Positions 8,128 to 17,647 of a stretch of DNA of 64,000 bases are shown one piece after another. This DNA comes from CAIMWS01 sp964409245 (GTDB lineage Bacteria > Verrucomicrobiota > Verrucomicrobiia > Limisphaerales > UBA1319): NCBI GenBank assembly GCA_964409245.1, contig CAYPCQ010000003.1:62001-126000 (forward strand). The letters are read 5' to 3'. A program made the translations under genes and the position numbers. Every line of letters starts with the position of its first letter. The first letter of the stretch is position 1. The notes beneath the pieces were generated by a model, which saw only the letters and a program-made list of their open reading frames with translations, had not been told where the DNA came from and did no database searches.

Positions 8128-8988
8128 ATGAATAAGATGAGAACGAAAGGTTTCACGCTGATTGAGCTGTTGGTGGTTATTGCCATCATTGCCATCCTCG
8201 CCAGCATGCTGCTGCCAGCGCTGGCCAAAGCCAAGACCAAGGCGCAGGGTATCGGCTGCCTCAACAACAACAAACAGTTGATCAATGCCTGGCACCTTTA
8301 TTCAGGGGATTACAACGATAAGGTGGCCAACAACTATACCATTCCTGATACCGAGGCCTCCATCACCTCAAAGAAATTCAATAACTGGGTCAATAACGTG
8401 ATGACCTGGGGCACCAGTGCCGGATCCATTGATGATGTCAGCAATACCAATACAGCCTGGGTGAAAAATGGGGTGCTGGCCAAGTATACGGGCGCCGCCT
8501 TGGGAGTCTATAAGTGCCCCGCGGACGTTTACCTGAGCCCCGATCAGCGCGCCAAGGGCTGGCGATCCAGATTGCGCAGCAATTCCATGAACGCCTTGTT
8601 CGGGGTTTGCAGCGACAACCCCAGCGATATTTCGTGGAGCGGGCGCAGTTGGTATGCCAGCGGCACTTACCGGCAGTTCCTGAAACAATCCGATGTGCCA
8701 AAGCCTGCCAAGACCTGGGTGACGGTGGATGAGCATCCGGACTGCATCAATGACGGGTTTTTCATCGTCGATATCAACGCCTCCCAATGGGGTGACCTGC
8801 CAGCTTCCTATCACAATGGCGCCTGCGGTTTTTCGTTTGCCGATGGCCATGGCGAAATCCGTAAATGGAAGAGCGCCACCTCCATTTACCCGGTCAAATA
8901 TAGTTTATCCACCAAGGTCTTCGATGCCGCTGGACGGGAAGACTTCAGATGGTACGTGGAACGGACCGCTTACATCCTGGCGCGTTGA
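8128..8988 (+). CDS. Prepilin-like protein with type II pseudopilin leader and H-X9-DG motif
   Basis: The 286-residue protein has the class III prepilin leader KGFTLIELLVVIAIIAIL, processed between Gly and Phe by prepilin peptidase. This is followed by the SMLLPALAKAK helix typical of the abundant Verrucomicrobia/Planctomycetes/Lentisphaerae prepilin-like family. The C-terminus holds the family's H-X9-DG signature (YHNGACGFSFADGHG). Such proteins are exposed or assembled by a type II/IV-pilus-like machine, and their individual functions are mostly unknown. A second ATG lies 3 codons downstream (8137). A TATGAT hexamer at 8114-8119 is a possible -10. It is transcribed divergently from the cytochrome operon. 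Confidence 0.85.
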   Translation: MNKMRTKGFTLIELLVVIAIIAILASMLLPALAKAKTKAQGIGCLNNNKQLINAWHLYSGDYNDKVANNYTIPDTEASITSKKFNNWVNNVMTWGTSAGSIDDVSNTNTAWVKNGVLAKYTGAALGVYKCPADVYLSPDQRAKGWRSRLRSNSMNALFGVCSDNPSDISWSGRSWYASGTYRQFLKQSDVPKPAKTWVTVDEHPDCINDGFFIVDINASQWGDLPASYHNGACGFSFADGHGEIRKWKSATSIYPVKYSLSTKVFDAAGREDFRWYVERTAYILAR

Positions 8989-9004
8989 GCCGCATTTCGC
9001 CAGC

Positions 9005-11356
9005 TCATGGATCCTTGGTTTGCGGAGCGCGAATTGAGTGCCAGCGATCAATGACAGGGTTTTGGAGAATAATGGCTTTGCCATCAACCCATTGGATCTT
9101 GACGCTATCAACCTGGCTGGCCGAGCCCAAGCCAAAATGAATTGCGTTGGCGTGCTGGGTCCGGTGGGAATCGCCGGTGACGATCCGCCGCACGGTGGAG
9201 CGGCCCTCCGAGTTCAAGGTCACACAAATTCCAACCGGCGAGCAGCCGGATCCTTCTTCGCGGAAACGAAGGCCGATCCAGTGGCCGGCATCGGCAATTT
9301 TGTTCTGGTAGATCCGCAAGGTTTGGCGCACTTCCGGCCAGACTTCCAAGGTGGCGGCCAAAAGATCAATGCGGCCATCTCCGTCGAGATCATCCGAGGC
9401 CACATTGCGGGAATCCGGCTGCAAGGCCACGCCTGCCAGGTGGCCAATGTCCGTAAATGAGTTGCCGGAACGATTCAAGTAAAGCCGGTTCTTTTCGTAG
9501 CCTCCATAGGACCATCCCTGGCCCCGGGTGCGGTTGAATTTCCCCAAGAAATAGGCGGTGGCCTCCAGGTCGTCCACGGAAGCATCCACATAAATGTCGT
9601 GCAGCCAGAACTCGGGTTCATAGTCCCGAACCGTTGGCTTGCTCTCCAATCCATTGGCGATATGGACATCCGGAAAACCGTCGTTGTCGAAATCGAACGC
9701 GCTGCACCCCCAGGACCAGCCAGAGCGCGCAATGGAATCGCTCAGGGCCGTTTGGGCAAAACCGCCTTCCGGCCGGGCCAGGTAAAGGCGGTTTCCATAC
9801 GTCATCCGGGAGCGCATGGCGGGATCCTCCACGGTATTCGGGCGGCGCAGGCCGAGGGCTTCCAGGCGGTCGGCCGTGGCAGAAGGCATGCCAATCATGA
9901 GGAGATCCAACCGGCCATCCGCGTTGAAATCAGCCAGGGCATGAGCCATGCCAAAGGCGTGGGATTCCGGAATCCAAGCCTTGGTAATGTCGGTGAAGTG
10001 GCCTTTGCCATCATTGCGGTAAATATCCAGCCCGGCAAAATCGCTGACCACCACCAGGTCCAGATGCCCATCGGCATCCAAGTCCACGAAAGAGGTACTA
10101 TAGGATCGGCGCCAGCGCTTGGCGCTCAAACCGGCGGATTGGGTGGCGTCTTGAAAATTCCCATGGCCGTCATTTATCAGCAAATGCGCAGGCAGGCCGT
10201 CGTTCGCATTGTAATAAAATGGACGAAGGATCTGGCCCAGGGTGGGAACCCGGTATTGGCAGAGAAACAGGTCCAAGTCGCCGTCTTGATCCATATCGCC
10301 ACAGGTCATGGCCATGGTGTTCACCAAACGCGGGATGGCAGGCCAAACCAGCCGGTCAGGTTCGTCAAATACTCCGCTTGCGGAGCCCCGGTATAGGCAT
10401 AAACCTTCCGCCTTGGCGCATAAAAGATCGGCGGCGCCATCGCCGTCAAAATCCGCCACCACGGCGCTGGTGATGAAACCCGGGGGGAATTTGCACAAGT
10501 TCCCTGGGCGGTATTGATCACCAAGCCGACGGTAAACGAGGTTGCTGGCGGCGAGAATGATTTCCGACAGGCCATCATGGTCCAAATCGTAAAGGATCAA
10601 TGGATCGGCATAGGTGGATTTTTCAAAGGGGTGCATCGGTTCATCCAGCAAAAGATGGAAGAAAGGTTCCCCCAGCCTTGATTTAAGAACGAGCTGGGAG
10701 GTGTCGATCCGCTTGATTGGGCAGGCATCCTGCTGGTGGGTGGGAATCCCCCAATCCAATGAGAGGTTTCCCTCAAGCATCGCGCGTCCAGCGGTCAAAC
10801 CTTGGGTGAAATGGGCTGAAAACTGGACCAGGGAGTGGGCTGCCTCCCCAACGCGAACACTAGCCTCGGCGGTTTGAAAGCGAATATGACGAAACTCAAT
10901 AGTCTCCAGCATCCAGCCTTCCCATACAAATTGTTGCACCCAATCCCGCCATTGGCTGGCATTGAGCGAGGATGGTTTGGTGGTGGCCGGTTCCCAAAGT
11001 TTGATGCCGTGGGGCAAATCCCTCGGTGCCTCATATTGGGCCACCTTGATTTCCCCCAAAGGGAATTCAGATAACAGGTGGAGCTTGTTCGAAGAGGCAT
11101 TCACTGCATCCCACAGTTTTTCGATGGTCCGCCAGCAGGCTTGGGCACGCAATTCCTTGGCCCAAGTGGTTGCCTCAATCCGCTTTTCCCGGAGTTCAAG
11201 CTGGGTGCCTGCCATCCCCATCGGTTGAGGGGAGGGATGGTTTGGGCTTTGGCCGGGAAGGTTGCGCAATTTTCCAGACCCAATCGCCATAGCCACCAAG
11301 GCCGCAATCGCCAAGGCGGTTGCCCAGATCAGAAAACGGTTATCAAATCTTATCAC
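9005..11356 (-). CDS. FG-GAP/VCBS repeat protein with C-terminal ASPIC/UnbV domain (CRTAC1-like)
   Basis: A large exported protein with an N-terminal hydrophobic anchor (FLIWATALAIAALVAMAIG). It has at least seven Ca2+-binding FG-GAP/VCBS loops of the D-x-D-x-DG-x-x-D type (DLDHDGLSEI, DFDGDGAADL, DMDQDGDLDL, DLDADGHLDL, DFNADGRLDL, DFDNDGFPDV, DLDGDGRIDL). The last ~90 residues match ASPIC/UnbV (HWIGLRF, then GLGSASQVDSVKIQWVDG). The fold should be a beta-propeller outside the cytoplasm; the ligand is unknown. The start is uncertain: GTG at 11356 keeps the anchor at the very N-terminus, and an in-frame TTG at 11383 would add 9 residues. It is convergent with the prepilin-like gene, with a 16-base gap. 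Confidence 0.82.
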   Translation of the reverse strand: MIRFDNRFLIWATALAIAALVAMAIGSGKLRNLPGQSPNHPSPQPMGMAGTQLELREKRIEATTWAKELRAQACWRTIEKLWDAVNASSNKLHLLSEFPLGEIKVAQYEAPRDLPHGIKLWEPATTKPSSLNASQWRDWVQQFVWEGWMLETIEFRHIRFQTAEASVRVGEAAHSLVQFSAHFTQGLTAGRAMLEGNLSLDWGIPTHQQDACPIKRIDTSQLVLKSRLGEPFFHLLLDEPMHPFEKSTYADPLILYDLDHDGLSEIILAASNLVYRRLGDQYRPGNLCKFPPGFITSAVVADFDGDGAADLLCAKAEGLCLYRGSASGVFDEPDRLVWPAIPRLVNTMAMTCGDMDQDGDLDLFLCQYRVPTLGQILRPFYYNANDGLPAHLLINDGHGNFQDATQSAGLSAKRWRRSYSTSFVDLDADGHLDLVVVSDFAGLDIYRNDGKGHFTDITKAWIPESHAFGMAHALADFNADGRLDLLMIGMPSATADRLEALGLRRPNTVEDPAMRSRMTYGNRLYLARPEGGFAQTALSDSIARSGWSWGCSAFDFDNDGFPDVHIANGLESKPTVRDYEPEFWLHDIYVDASVDDLEATAYFLGKFNRTRGQGWSYGGYEKNRLYLNRSGNSFTDIGHLAGVALQPDSRNVASDDLDGDGRIDLLAATLEVWPEVRQTLRIYQNKIADAGHWIGLRFREEGSGCSPVGICVTLNSEGRSTVRRIVTGDSHRTQHANAIHFGLGSASQVDSVKIQWVDGKAIILQNPVIDRWHSIRAPQTKDP

Positions 11357-11626
11357 GGTCTGGACTGGGCTGCCTGGTCGCAAACTCGGAATCCGGACTG
11401 GCAGTTTGGCTGGGAAAATGGCTCAAGCGTGGTGAAATTGCTTCCATAAAGGACTGAATGCCAGTTGGATCGGAACTTCCGAGTCCGATGGTGCGAATCC
11501 TTTGCCGCGTCTGCTTCGGTTGACCACCGCATGCGCCCCAGCATAACTCTTTCTTTGATCGAGGCTCAACTTCGTTTTAAAAACGCTTTGCTAATCGGGA
11601 TCTTCCATGGTTGATTTTACCGCTTT

Positions 11627-12214
11627 ATGATTAAAGGGCTGATTTTTGATTGTGATGGGACCTTGGTGGACAGCATGGCAACCCATTGGATGGCATGGCA
11701 GAAAATCATGCGCCGCCATGGCTTTCAATGGACTGAAGAACAATTTTATTCCTTGGGTGGGGTTCCCTCCCGGGACATCCTCCGCTTGATCAACCAGGAA
11801 CAAGGTTTGGATTTGAATCCGCTGGCGGTGGCCCGGGAGAAGGAAGCAATCTACGAATCACTCTTGGACCAGGTTGGGCTTATTGAGCCGATTGTGAATA
11901 TTGCCCGCGAAAATTTCGGGCGCATCCCCTTGGCAGTGGCTTCGGGGGGCACCAGCCAGATCATACGCAAAGTTCTGGAGCGGAACGGTTTGATTTCGTT
12001 GTTCGGGGCGATTGTCACGAGTGAAAACGTGACCCGTCAGAAACCGGCGCCGGATATATTCCTCGAAGCGGCGCGTCAATTGGGGGTAAATCCGCTGGAA
12101 TGCCGGGCCTACGAGGATACCAATTTGGGCATGCATGCAATCCTGGCGGCAGGAATGGAAGCGGTGGATGTCCGGCTGATTCTGGCGGAGCAATCCTGCC
12201 GCGATGCGGCTTGA
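11627..12214 (+). CDS. HAD-superfamily phosphatase (beta-phosphoglucomutase-like)
   Basis: A 195-residue HAD hydrolase with all four motifs: nucleophile and acid/base Asp8/Asp10 in FDCDGTLVDS, motif II SGG (VASGGTSQ), motif III Lys in QKPAPDIF, and motif IV in YEDTNLGMHA. A helical cap lies between motifs I and II. This subgroup includes sugar-phosphate phosphatases such as YqaB and phosphoglycolate phosphatase. The substrate cannot be told from sequence, and the first Asp/second Asp pattern allows either a phosphatase or a mutase. It is a stand-alone gene, with the next gene 128 bases downstream. Roughly 240 bases without a gene precede it. Confidence 0.85.
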   Translation: MIKGLIFDCDGTLVDSMATHWMAWQKIMRRHGFQWTEEQFYSLGGVPSRDILRLINQEQGLDLNPLAVAREKEAIYESLLDQVGLIEPIVNIARENFGRIPLAVASGGTSQIIRKVLERNGLISLFGAIVTSENVTRQKPAPDIFLEAARQLGVNPLECRAYEDTNLGMHAILAAGMEAVDVRLILAEQSCRDAA

Positions 12215-12342
12215 TGCAGAACATTGGCATAGGCAAGGTGTTTGGCATGGCTGGATCGCCATCGTGAAGGAAACAATCGGCGGTTGGATTGGCCTGCCGA
12301 GCGTACTTTACTGGGGACGATCTATTGATTAGACTGAACGAA

Positions 12343-12969
12343 ATGAAATTCTCCAAGTTTGATGTTCGCCGGGCCACCTTGGATGATCTGCCCGCACTGC
12401 GCGCACTCTGGGAGCAAAACCTGCTGCCGGTCGATGAATTTGAGAAGCGCTTCACGGAGTTCAAAGTGGTTTACGGTGATGACGATGTTTTGATTGGCGC
12501 GGTGGGGATCCTGGTGGTGAAACACCAAGCTCTAGTCCATAGTGAGGCTTTTCTTTTTGCGGATTGGGAGGATCGTGTGCACCCGATGCTTTGGGATCGG
12601 ATCCAGGCGGTGGCTCATAATTTTGGGGTCGCCAGGTTGTGGACGCTTGAGAAATCGCCGTTTTGGGTTCACTTCGCCGGCTTCAAGCCTGCCACCACCG
12701 CTGAAATGGAGTCGTTTCCGATCGGCTTCGGGGACGAAAAAGCGGGCTGGCTGTGCATGCAGTTGCGGGATGAAACCCAGGCTGCCGAGGTGGTGGAAAA
12801 ACAGCTGGCGATCTTCAAACAAGCCCAAGAGCAGGAATTGGAATCGGCAAGGCTCACGGCCAGCCGCTTGCGGAAAGTGGCTCTGCTGATAGCGTTTGGC
12901 TTTCTTTTGGCGGTGATTGGCGGCGGGCTTTACCTGGTGCGCCAGAAACTCCTGCCTGGCATTCGTTGA
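12343..12969 (+). CDS. GNAT-like acetyltransferase domain protein with C-terminal membrane anchor
   Basis: About 208 residues. The N-terminal part (VRRATLDDLPALRALWEQNLL) is the usual opening of GNAT-fold acetyltransferases. A central beta/alpha region follows, but I do not see a clear acetyl-CoA pyrophosphate loop. The C-terminus has a helical stretch (AEVVEKQLAIFKQAQEQELE) and one transmembrane segment (VALLIAFGFLLAVIGGGLYLV), so it is probably tail-anchored with the enzyme domain in the cytoplasm. I chose ATG 12343 over the in-frame TTG at 12289. A promoter-like pair (TTTACT at 12307, 17 bases, TAGACT at 12330) ends 7 bases before this ATG. Function unknown. Confidence 0.6.
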   Translation: MKFSKFDVRRATLDDLPALRALWEQNLLPVDEFEKRFTEFKVVYGDDDVLIGAVGILVVKHQALVHSEAFLFADWEDRVHPMLWDRIQAVAHNFGVARLWTLEKSPFWVHFAGFKPATTAEMESFPIGFGDEKAGWLCMQLRDETQAAEVVEKQLAIFKQAQEQELESARLTASRLRKVALLIAFGFLLAVIGGGLYLVRQKLLPGIR

Positions 12970-13017
12970 TCCTGAGGCCTTCCTCTGGATGCATCTTTGA
13001 CTGAGTCGCAATACCAT

Positions 13018-13962
13018 ATGCCATTATCCAAACACGAATTTGAGTTGGTTGAACGCCTCCGAAAAAGCATCGACCAAGTCATCATTGGGAAATCCAAGGA
13101 GGTTAAACTGCTGGTAGCCTGCCTGCTGGCGCGTGGGCATGTATTGATCGAAGACACTCCAGGAGTGGGCAAAACAGCCCTGGCCAGAGCTCTGGCACGT
13201 TCGGTCGCTTGCGCCTTCAAGCGCATTCAATTCACCCCTGATCTCCTCCCCTCGGATATCACCGGCCTGAGCATTTTTGACCAAGCCGCGCAGGAGTTTG
13301 TTTTCAAGCCCGGCCCGGTATTTGCCAACATTGTCCTGGCCGACGAGATCAACCGCTCCACGCCGAGGGTGCAATCCGCACTGTTGGAGGCGATGAATGA
13401 GCGCCAGGTCACCTGCGATGGGCATACGCATGGGCTGCCCGTGCCATTCATGGTCATCGCCACTCAGAATCCGACCGAATTCATCGGCACCTACCCGCTG
13501 CCGGAATCCCAATTGGATCGCTTTCTCATGCGCCTCAAACTGGGTTTTCCCGATCCCCAGGAGGAATTCAATATCCTGGTCTCCCGCCGTCAAGGTGATC
13601 CGGTGCTGGTTCTGGAACCGGTGCTTTCCACCCAGGAAATCCTCCACCTCTGTCAATTGACGACCGAAATCCGCATCGATGATTCCCTCACAAAATACCT
13701 GGTGCAGATTGCCCAGCGCACCCGCACTCATGCCGCCATCAGCACCGGTGTCAGTCCGCGGGGGACGATCCATCTGGCCGCTGCCGCCCAAGGGCATGCC
13801 TTGGTGGAGGGACGGGATTTTGTGACGCCAGATGACATCAAAGGGGTGGCCGTGCATGTCCTGGCCCATCGGATACGGATCCGCTCGGATTCCCTGGTCA
13901 ATCCACCCACTCCGGCCCAAGTGCTGCAGCAAATCCTGCAGGAAATTCCGGTTCCACAATAA
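13018..13962 (+). CDS. MoxR-family AAA+ ATPase
   Basis: The 314-residue AAA+ ATPase of the MoxR/RavA family has Walker A at about residues 46-54 (TPGVGKTALA), Walker B plus the following conserved block at about 105-112 (LADEINRSTPRVQSALLEAM), and sensor 1 (IATQNPTEFIGTYPLPESQLDRF). MoxR proteins act as chaperones that mature partner enzymes, often with vWA or DUF58 partners. The next two genes (DUF58, transglutaminase) form the classic MoxR-DUF58-TgpA operon. ATG 13018 is preferred to the in-frame TTG at 12997. The target of the system in this organism is unknown. Confidence 0.92.
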   Translation: MPLSKHEFELVERLRKSIDQVIIGKSKEVKLLVACLLARGHVLIEDTPGVGKTALARALARSVACAFKRIQFTPDLLPSDITGLSIFDQAAQEFVFKPGPVFANIVLADEINRSTPRVQSALLEAMNERQVTCDGHTHGLPVPFMVIATQNPTEFIGTYPLPESQLDRFLMRLKLGFPDPQEEFNILVSRRQGDPVLVLEPVLSTQEILHLCQLTTEIRIDDSLTKYLVQIAQRTRTHAAISTGVSPRGTIHLAAAAQGHALVEGRDFVTPDDIKGVAVHVLAHRIRIRSDSLVNPPTPAQVLQQILQEIPVPQ

Positions 13963-13976
13963 AGCCGGGAACCTGC

Positions 13977-15212
13977 ATGGCCAAAAGTTTGCCATCCTTC
14001 CGCTTTCAGATTACCGGGCTTGGGTTTGGTTACCTGATCCTTACCCTCGCGGTGGGGTATCAATCCATCATATCCGGCAACAACGCACTGTTCCTTATTT
14101 TTGCCTCGTTGCTGGCGGCAGTCATCAGCCTGGCTTGGTTCACCTTCCGGATGCCCGGCCGGCTGGCCTTCGTGCGTCGTGCACCTGGTGCGGGCTATTC
14201 CGGGGAGCCATTCCAGTATATTTTGGAGGTGCACAACCGGCGGAAGCTGTTTTCTGCATTCCTTCTGGAGATATTCGATCACCAAGGCCCTTCGGCGGTT
14301 GACGCCGGCGTTCTCCTGGCGGTTTTGCCGCCGGGGAAAAAGGTGGACCTGGCATGTGCCATTTCCAGTCCGGCCAGGGGGGTGCTGGGGCTGGGGCCGG
14401 TTGAGGTGCGGTGCCGGCTGCCGTTTTCGTTTTTTAAATGCTCCCGCACTTATCGCCTGGCTGAGGAGGCTTTGATTTACCCCCGGCGCTGGCTGGGCGA
14501 TGATGGAATCGAAATCCAAGCCCTGGCCGCAGCTGAGGGGGGGCCAAAAAGTTACAATCCCGGCCGGATGGATCTCGCGGAGTTCGCTGGATTGCGGGAA
14601 TTCATCCCGGGCGACCCTCCCAGGCTGATCCACTGGAAGCGTTCCTCGCAATTGCCGGGGCAAATCCTGGTCCGCCAATATGACCACGGGGCGGACCGGC
14701 GGGTGGTGTTGATCCTCGATTCATATTTCGATCCCCAGGCTGAGCCCGCATATGCCGAGGCATTTGAGGATAACCTGGGGTGCACCCTGGTCTTGGCCGG
14801 CCAGTTGCTGGCCAGCCATTGCCAGGTAATGGTTGTTTGCCAGGATCGGAATCCATGCCAGGTGGAGTTGAGCGCCGATGTCCGCTGCCTGGAAAATCTC
14901 CGGCGCCGTTTTGCCTTGATACAACCCACGCCGGGCGAAGGCTTGGGAAATCTCCTGGCCCGTTTCGCTGGCGGCGGCGGCAATATTTTGGTGGTGATAG
15001 CTTTGCCCCGCGGCGGCGATGCTCGGAGGACAGATGCGCGGCAGATTATTTTTCTGACTCCGGAGAAATTGCGCCGGTTTTTGCGGCCGGCCGCAGGCCA
15101 GGTTTTGAAATCTGACGACCGCTCCCAGGCCGTCAGGGATTCAACCGGGATCAACCAATTGCTGCGCAGCCCGGACCACCCGGATCCCATACCCACTCAT
15201 GCCGAACGCTAG
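13977..15212 (+). CDS. DUF58-domain membrane protein
   Basis: A 411-residue protein with two N-terminal membrane helices (GLGFGYLILTLAVGYQSII, then ALFLIFASLLAAVISLAWF), a beta-rich middle region, and the DUF58 core. The core signature is DLAEFAGLREFIPGDPPRLI with the following HWKRSS, then RRVVLILDSYFD, which starts a vWA-like fold. It lies 14 bases after moxR and overlaps the next gene by 14 bases, so the three genes form one transcription unit. DUF58 proteins are thought to work with MoxR ATPases in assembling or remodelling envelope proteins. A specific activity is not known. Confidence 0.88.
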   Translation: MAKSLPSFRFQITGLGFGYLILTLAVGYQSIISGNNALFLIFASLLAAVISLAWFTFRMPGRLAFVRRAPGAGYSGEPFQYILEVHNRRKLFSAFLLEIFDHQGPSAVDAGVLLAVLPPGKKVDLACAISSPARGVLGLGPVEVRCRLPFSFFKCSRTYRLAEEALIYPRRWLGDDGIEIQALAAAEGGPKSYNPGRMDLAEFAGLREFIPGDPPRLIHWKRSSQLPGQILVRQYDHGADRRVVLILDSYFDPQAEPAYAEAFEDNLGCTLVLAGQLLASHCQVMVVCQDRNPCQVELSADVRCLENLRRRFALIQPTPGEGLGNLLARFAGGGGNILVVIALPRGGDARRTDARQIIFLTPEKLRRFLRPAAGQVLKSDDRSQAVRDSTGINQLLRSPDHPDPIPTHAER

Positions 15213-17352
15213 TCCATCACCGGCTGAAACGCTTCCAGTCCAGTTCCCCATGCTGGCCAGGCTGGGATTGAACCTGGCATTGGCCATGGCTTTGGCCGCC
15301 ATGCTGCAAGCCGGACCCACCATGTTCCTGCCGATAGGGCTTTTTGTCCTTACCGGCCTCATTCAATGGTTGCTCAGCCGCTTTTTGCATAAAACCTCCA
15401 TCCGGATCATCTTGGTTTTAGTGCTGGCGGGGAGCCTGGCGCTGTTTTTTTCCGTGGCTGCACTGATCATCCAGCAGGAGGAACGGCAGGTCATTCAGCT
15501 GATCAATTATGGTTTGATTGGCGGCGCCTTTATCGCCCTGTTTTTGATCCCACGCACCGAGGCGGATTTATGCAAACTTTCCACCCTGGTGGTGGCCCTA
15601 TTCTTTTTTTCCGCGACTTATGCCGATTCCGTGGTGTTCCTGCCCGCCCTGCTCATTTCCATCGGCGCCCTGTTTGCCGCCTTTTTCGCCAATCGCCGAT
15701 CCCGGCCTTCTGAATCCGGCGAGGAACATAGATACTGGCTTTTTGCGGCCGGGTTGGCGGGCGTCACGCTGGCCGTTGGCTGGGGCATATTCCTTTTGTT
15801 TCCCCGGGCTTGGTTTTTCCGCCCGCCGGAAATCAGCACCGCCCAAATCAAATCCACCACCCGCAAATCGCTCCTGGATTCCACCCCGGGAGCGCAAATG
15901 GGTTTCGATGCCCGTGGCAATGTATTGCAGCTGACCAATTTTTATGACCTGGCGAGAAGTTATGGGGAGGTGCTCAACCTGCGCCTGAACGTGATGGGGA
16001 CTGGCCAGCCATTCGTGGCCATGGATGGGGCTTATCTGCGGGCCCGCGTTTTCGATCAATACACCAACGGCGGCTGGGTTAATAGCGGCCGGATGGAATT
16101 GCGGCAGGATAGCCAGGATGGCAGGGTGGATGGCTGGACCACCACGGCTCCCGAAACGCGCCCCGCCGATTACCAGCGCATCCGGCAGAATATCCGCCAA
16201 ATCCCGCTGGAGGATGTTTGTGTCTGCCTGCCCGAACCGGAACGCATCCGCTCGTACCGCATCCTGACGGACGGCCAGGGCCTGCTATCGTTTCCCACCC
16301 GCGCTCAAATGGAGCGTGAATACGAGATCATCAGTGATGTGCCCGTCCAATCCCCGGATTCCTTCCTCGGCCGGGCCAGGCCTTTCATTCCCGAGGACCG
16401 GTTCAAACCGTTCCTGCACGTGCCGGCCGAAGTGCGGAGCCTGCTGGAGCGGATGAATCAGCAGTTCCAGGGAATCACCCCACCGGGAGCCAAAATTCTC
16501 AGCTTGCGCCGTTTTCTGCAAACCCGTTTCAGCTACAGCCTGGAGTCCTTCATGGTCCAGGATGGTTGGGATCCCGTCTCCGAGTTCCTGATCCGAAAGA
16601 AAAGCGGATACTGCACTCATTTCGCGTCCGCCATGACGCTTTTGGCCAGGTCGTTGGGCGTTCCCGCCCGGTTGGTCACCGGTTTCCATTTCGGTGGCAT
16701 GCCGGGCAGTGACAATCGCTATTACATTCGTGATTATAATGCCCATGCCTGGACCGAGGTGTTTTTCCCCGAACTGGGTTGGGTGATCGTGGACGCCACC
16801 CCATCGGGCAACCGCCCCTCAATGCCGAAAGGATTGGAAGGGCGCGGCCTGAATCTGGTCCTGAGCCTGCTCTCCAATTGGCGAGAAAAGCTGGTTGAAT
16901 TTGACCGAACCACCCAGGGACAATGGCTGCGCGAAGGGAAACAGCTGGTGAACCAATCGCTGGGCATGGCCTCCCAATGGTTCCGGACCTGGCCGGCCTG
17001 GGTTGCGGCGGGGATGCTGGCCATTTGCGCATGGATTTTTGCCAGGGGCGGTTTGCGAATCGCATTTCCCGGCTGGCTGGCCCGGCGGGAGGTTTTATCG
17101 TCCGTCCAATTTTACAACGAAATGCTCGCCATCCTCGCGCGGCATGGGCTCAAGAAAAAGGCGGCCTCCACCGGTTGGGAGTTCCTTCACAATATCAGCC
17201 AGTCTGAAGCGCCACTGCCGGAAGTGGATCGCCTGACAAGCCTTTTTTACCAGATCAAATATGGCGGCCGCGCACCATCCTCCGGGGAATTGGCCGAGGC
17301 CCGCACCCTATTGGAATGCCTGCGGACGCGAATTCGCAGCTTCAAACCATAG
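15199..17352 (+). CDS. Transglutaminase-like membrane protein (TgpA family)
   Basis: A 717-residue protein with about six N-terminal membrane helices (residues ~10-200), an extracytoplasmic region, and a transglutaminase/protease-like domain at about 410-540. The catalytic triad is visible: Cys in KKSGYCTHFASAMTLLARSL, His in DYNAHAWTEVFF and Asp in GWVIVDATPSG. Another membrane helix (about 600-620) and a C-terminal DUF4129-like tail (TSLFYQIKYGG) follow. This is the TgpA architecture, which completes the MoxR-DUF58-TgpA operon. The substrate is unknown; a protease or cross-linking role at the periplasmic face is the usual suggestion. Confidence 0.9.
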   Translation: MPNASPSPAETLPVQFPMLARLGLNLALAMALAAMLQAGPTMFLPIGLFVLTGLIQWLLSRFLHKTSIRIILVLVLAGSLALFFSVAALIIQQEERQVIQLINYGLIGGAFIALFLIPRTEADLCKLSTLVVALFFFSATYADSVVFLPALLISIGALFAAFFANRRSRPSESGEEHRYWLFAAGLAGVTLAVGWGIFLLFPRAWFFRPPEISTAQIKSTTRKSLLDSTPGAQMGFDARGNVLQLTNFYDLARSYGEVLNLRLNVMGTGQPFVAMDGAYLRARVFDQYTNGGWVNSGRMELRQDSQDGRVDGWTTTAPETRPADYQRIRQNIRQIPLEDVCVCLPEPERIRSYRILTDGQGLLSFPTRAQMEREYEIISDVPVQSPDSFLGRARPFIPEDRFKPFLHVPAEVRSLLERMNQQFQGITPPGAKILSLRRFLQTRFSYSLESFMVQDGWDPVSEFLIRKKSGYCTHFASAMTLLARSLGVPARLVTGFHFGGMPGSDNRYYIRDYNAHAWTEVFFPELGWVIVDATPSGNRPSMPKGLEGRGLNLVLSLLSNWREKLVEFDRTTQGQWLREGKQLVNQSLGMASQWFRTWPAWVAAGMLAICAWIFARGGLRIAFPGWLARREVLSSVQFYNEMLAILARHGLKKKAASTGWEFLHNISQSEAPLPEVDRLTSLFYQIKYGGRAPSSGELAEARTLLECLRTRIRSFKP

Positions 17353-17406
17353 CCATGGCTGCCACTCAGCCCTGTTTCTCTAGTTGGGATGGAATCGCGC
17401 CGCAGC

Positions 17407-17487
17407 TTTTTGTGCAAGATCAGGAGCGAACTATGAGCCTTGATCTGATCGGGAAAAGCGGCGAATAACAAAGGTCTTGCACAAAAA
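17407..17487. repeat. Nested inverted repeat in the gap between TgpA-like and ECF sigma genes
   Basis: Outer perfect arms of 13 bases (17407-17419, TTTTTGTGCAAGA, and its complement at 17475-17487) enclose an inner 6-base pair (GATCAG 17418-17423 and CTGATC 17445-17450). The whole 295-base gap 17353-17647 otherwise holds only the ECF promoter. No ORF in it is convincing. The element could be a long hairpin in RNA, an operator pair or the remnant of a small mobile element. Confidence 0.5.
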
Positions 17488-17612
17488 AACCAAGGCAGCG
17501 CGACCGAGCCTATGGCATGCACATGACTGAGCCAGCAGGGCCGGATCGTGCCGGGCTTCCGGCGGTTTCAGGCCGGCCAAAAAATGGCGCCGCGCAGTTG
17601 TGGAAATTGGCC

Positions 17613-17641
17613 TTGCAAAAATCACTGCTTTTGCTTAGAAT
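17613..17641 (+). promoter_or_regulatory. Sigma70-like promoter of the ECF sigma gene, placed for a leaderless mRNA
   Basis: TTGCAA (17613-17618), a 17-base spacer and TAGAAT (17636-17641) form a good housekeeping-type promoter. Six bases separate the -10 box from ATG 17648, so the expected +1 is the A of the start codon. No Shine-Dalgarno sequence is present. Confidence 0.5.
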
Positions 17642-17647
17642 CTCGCT

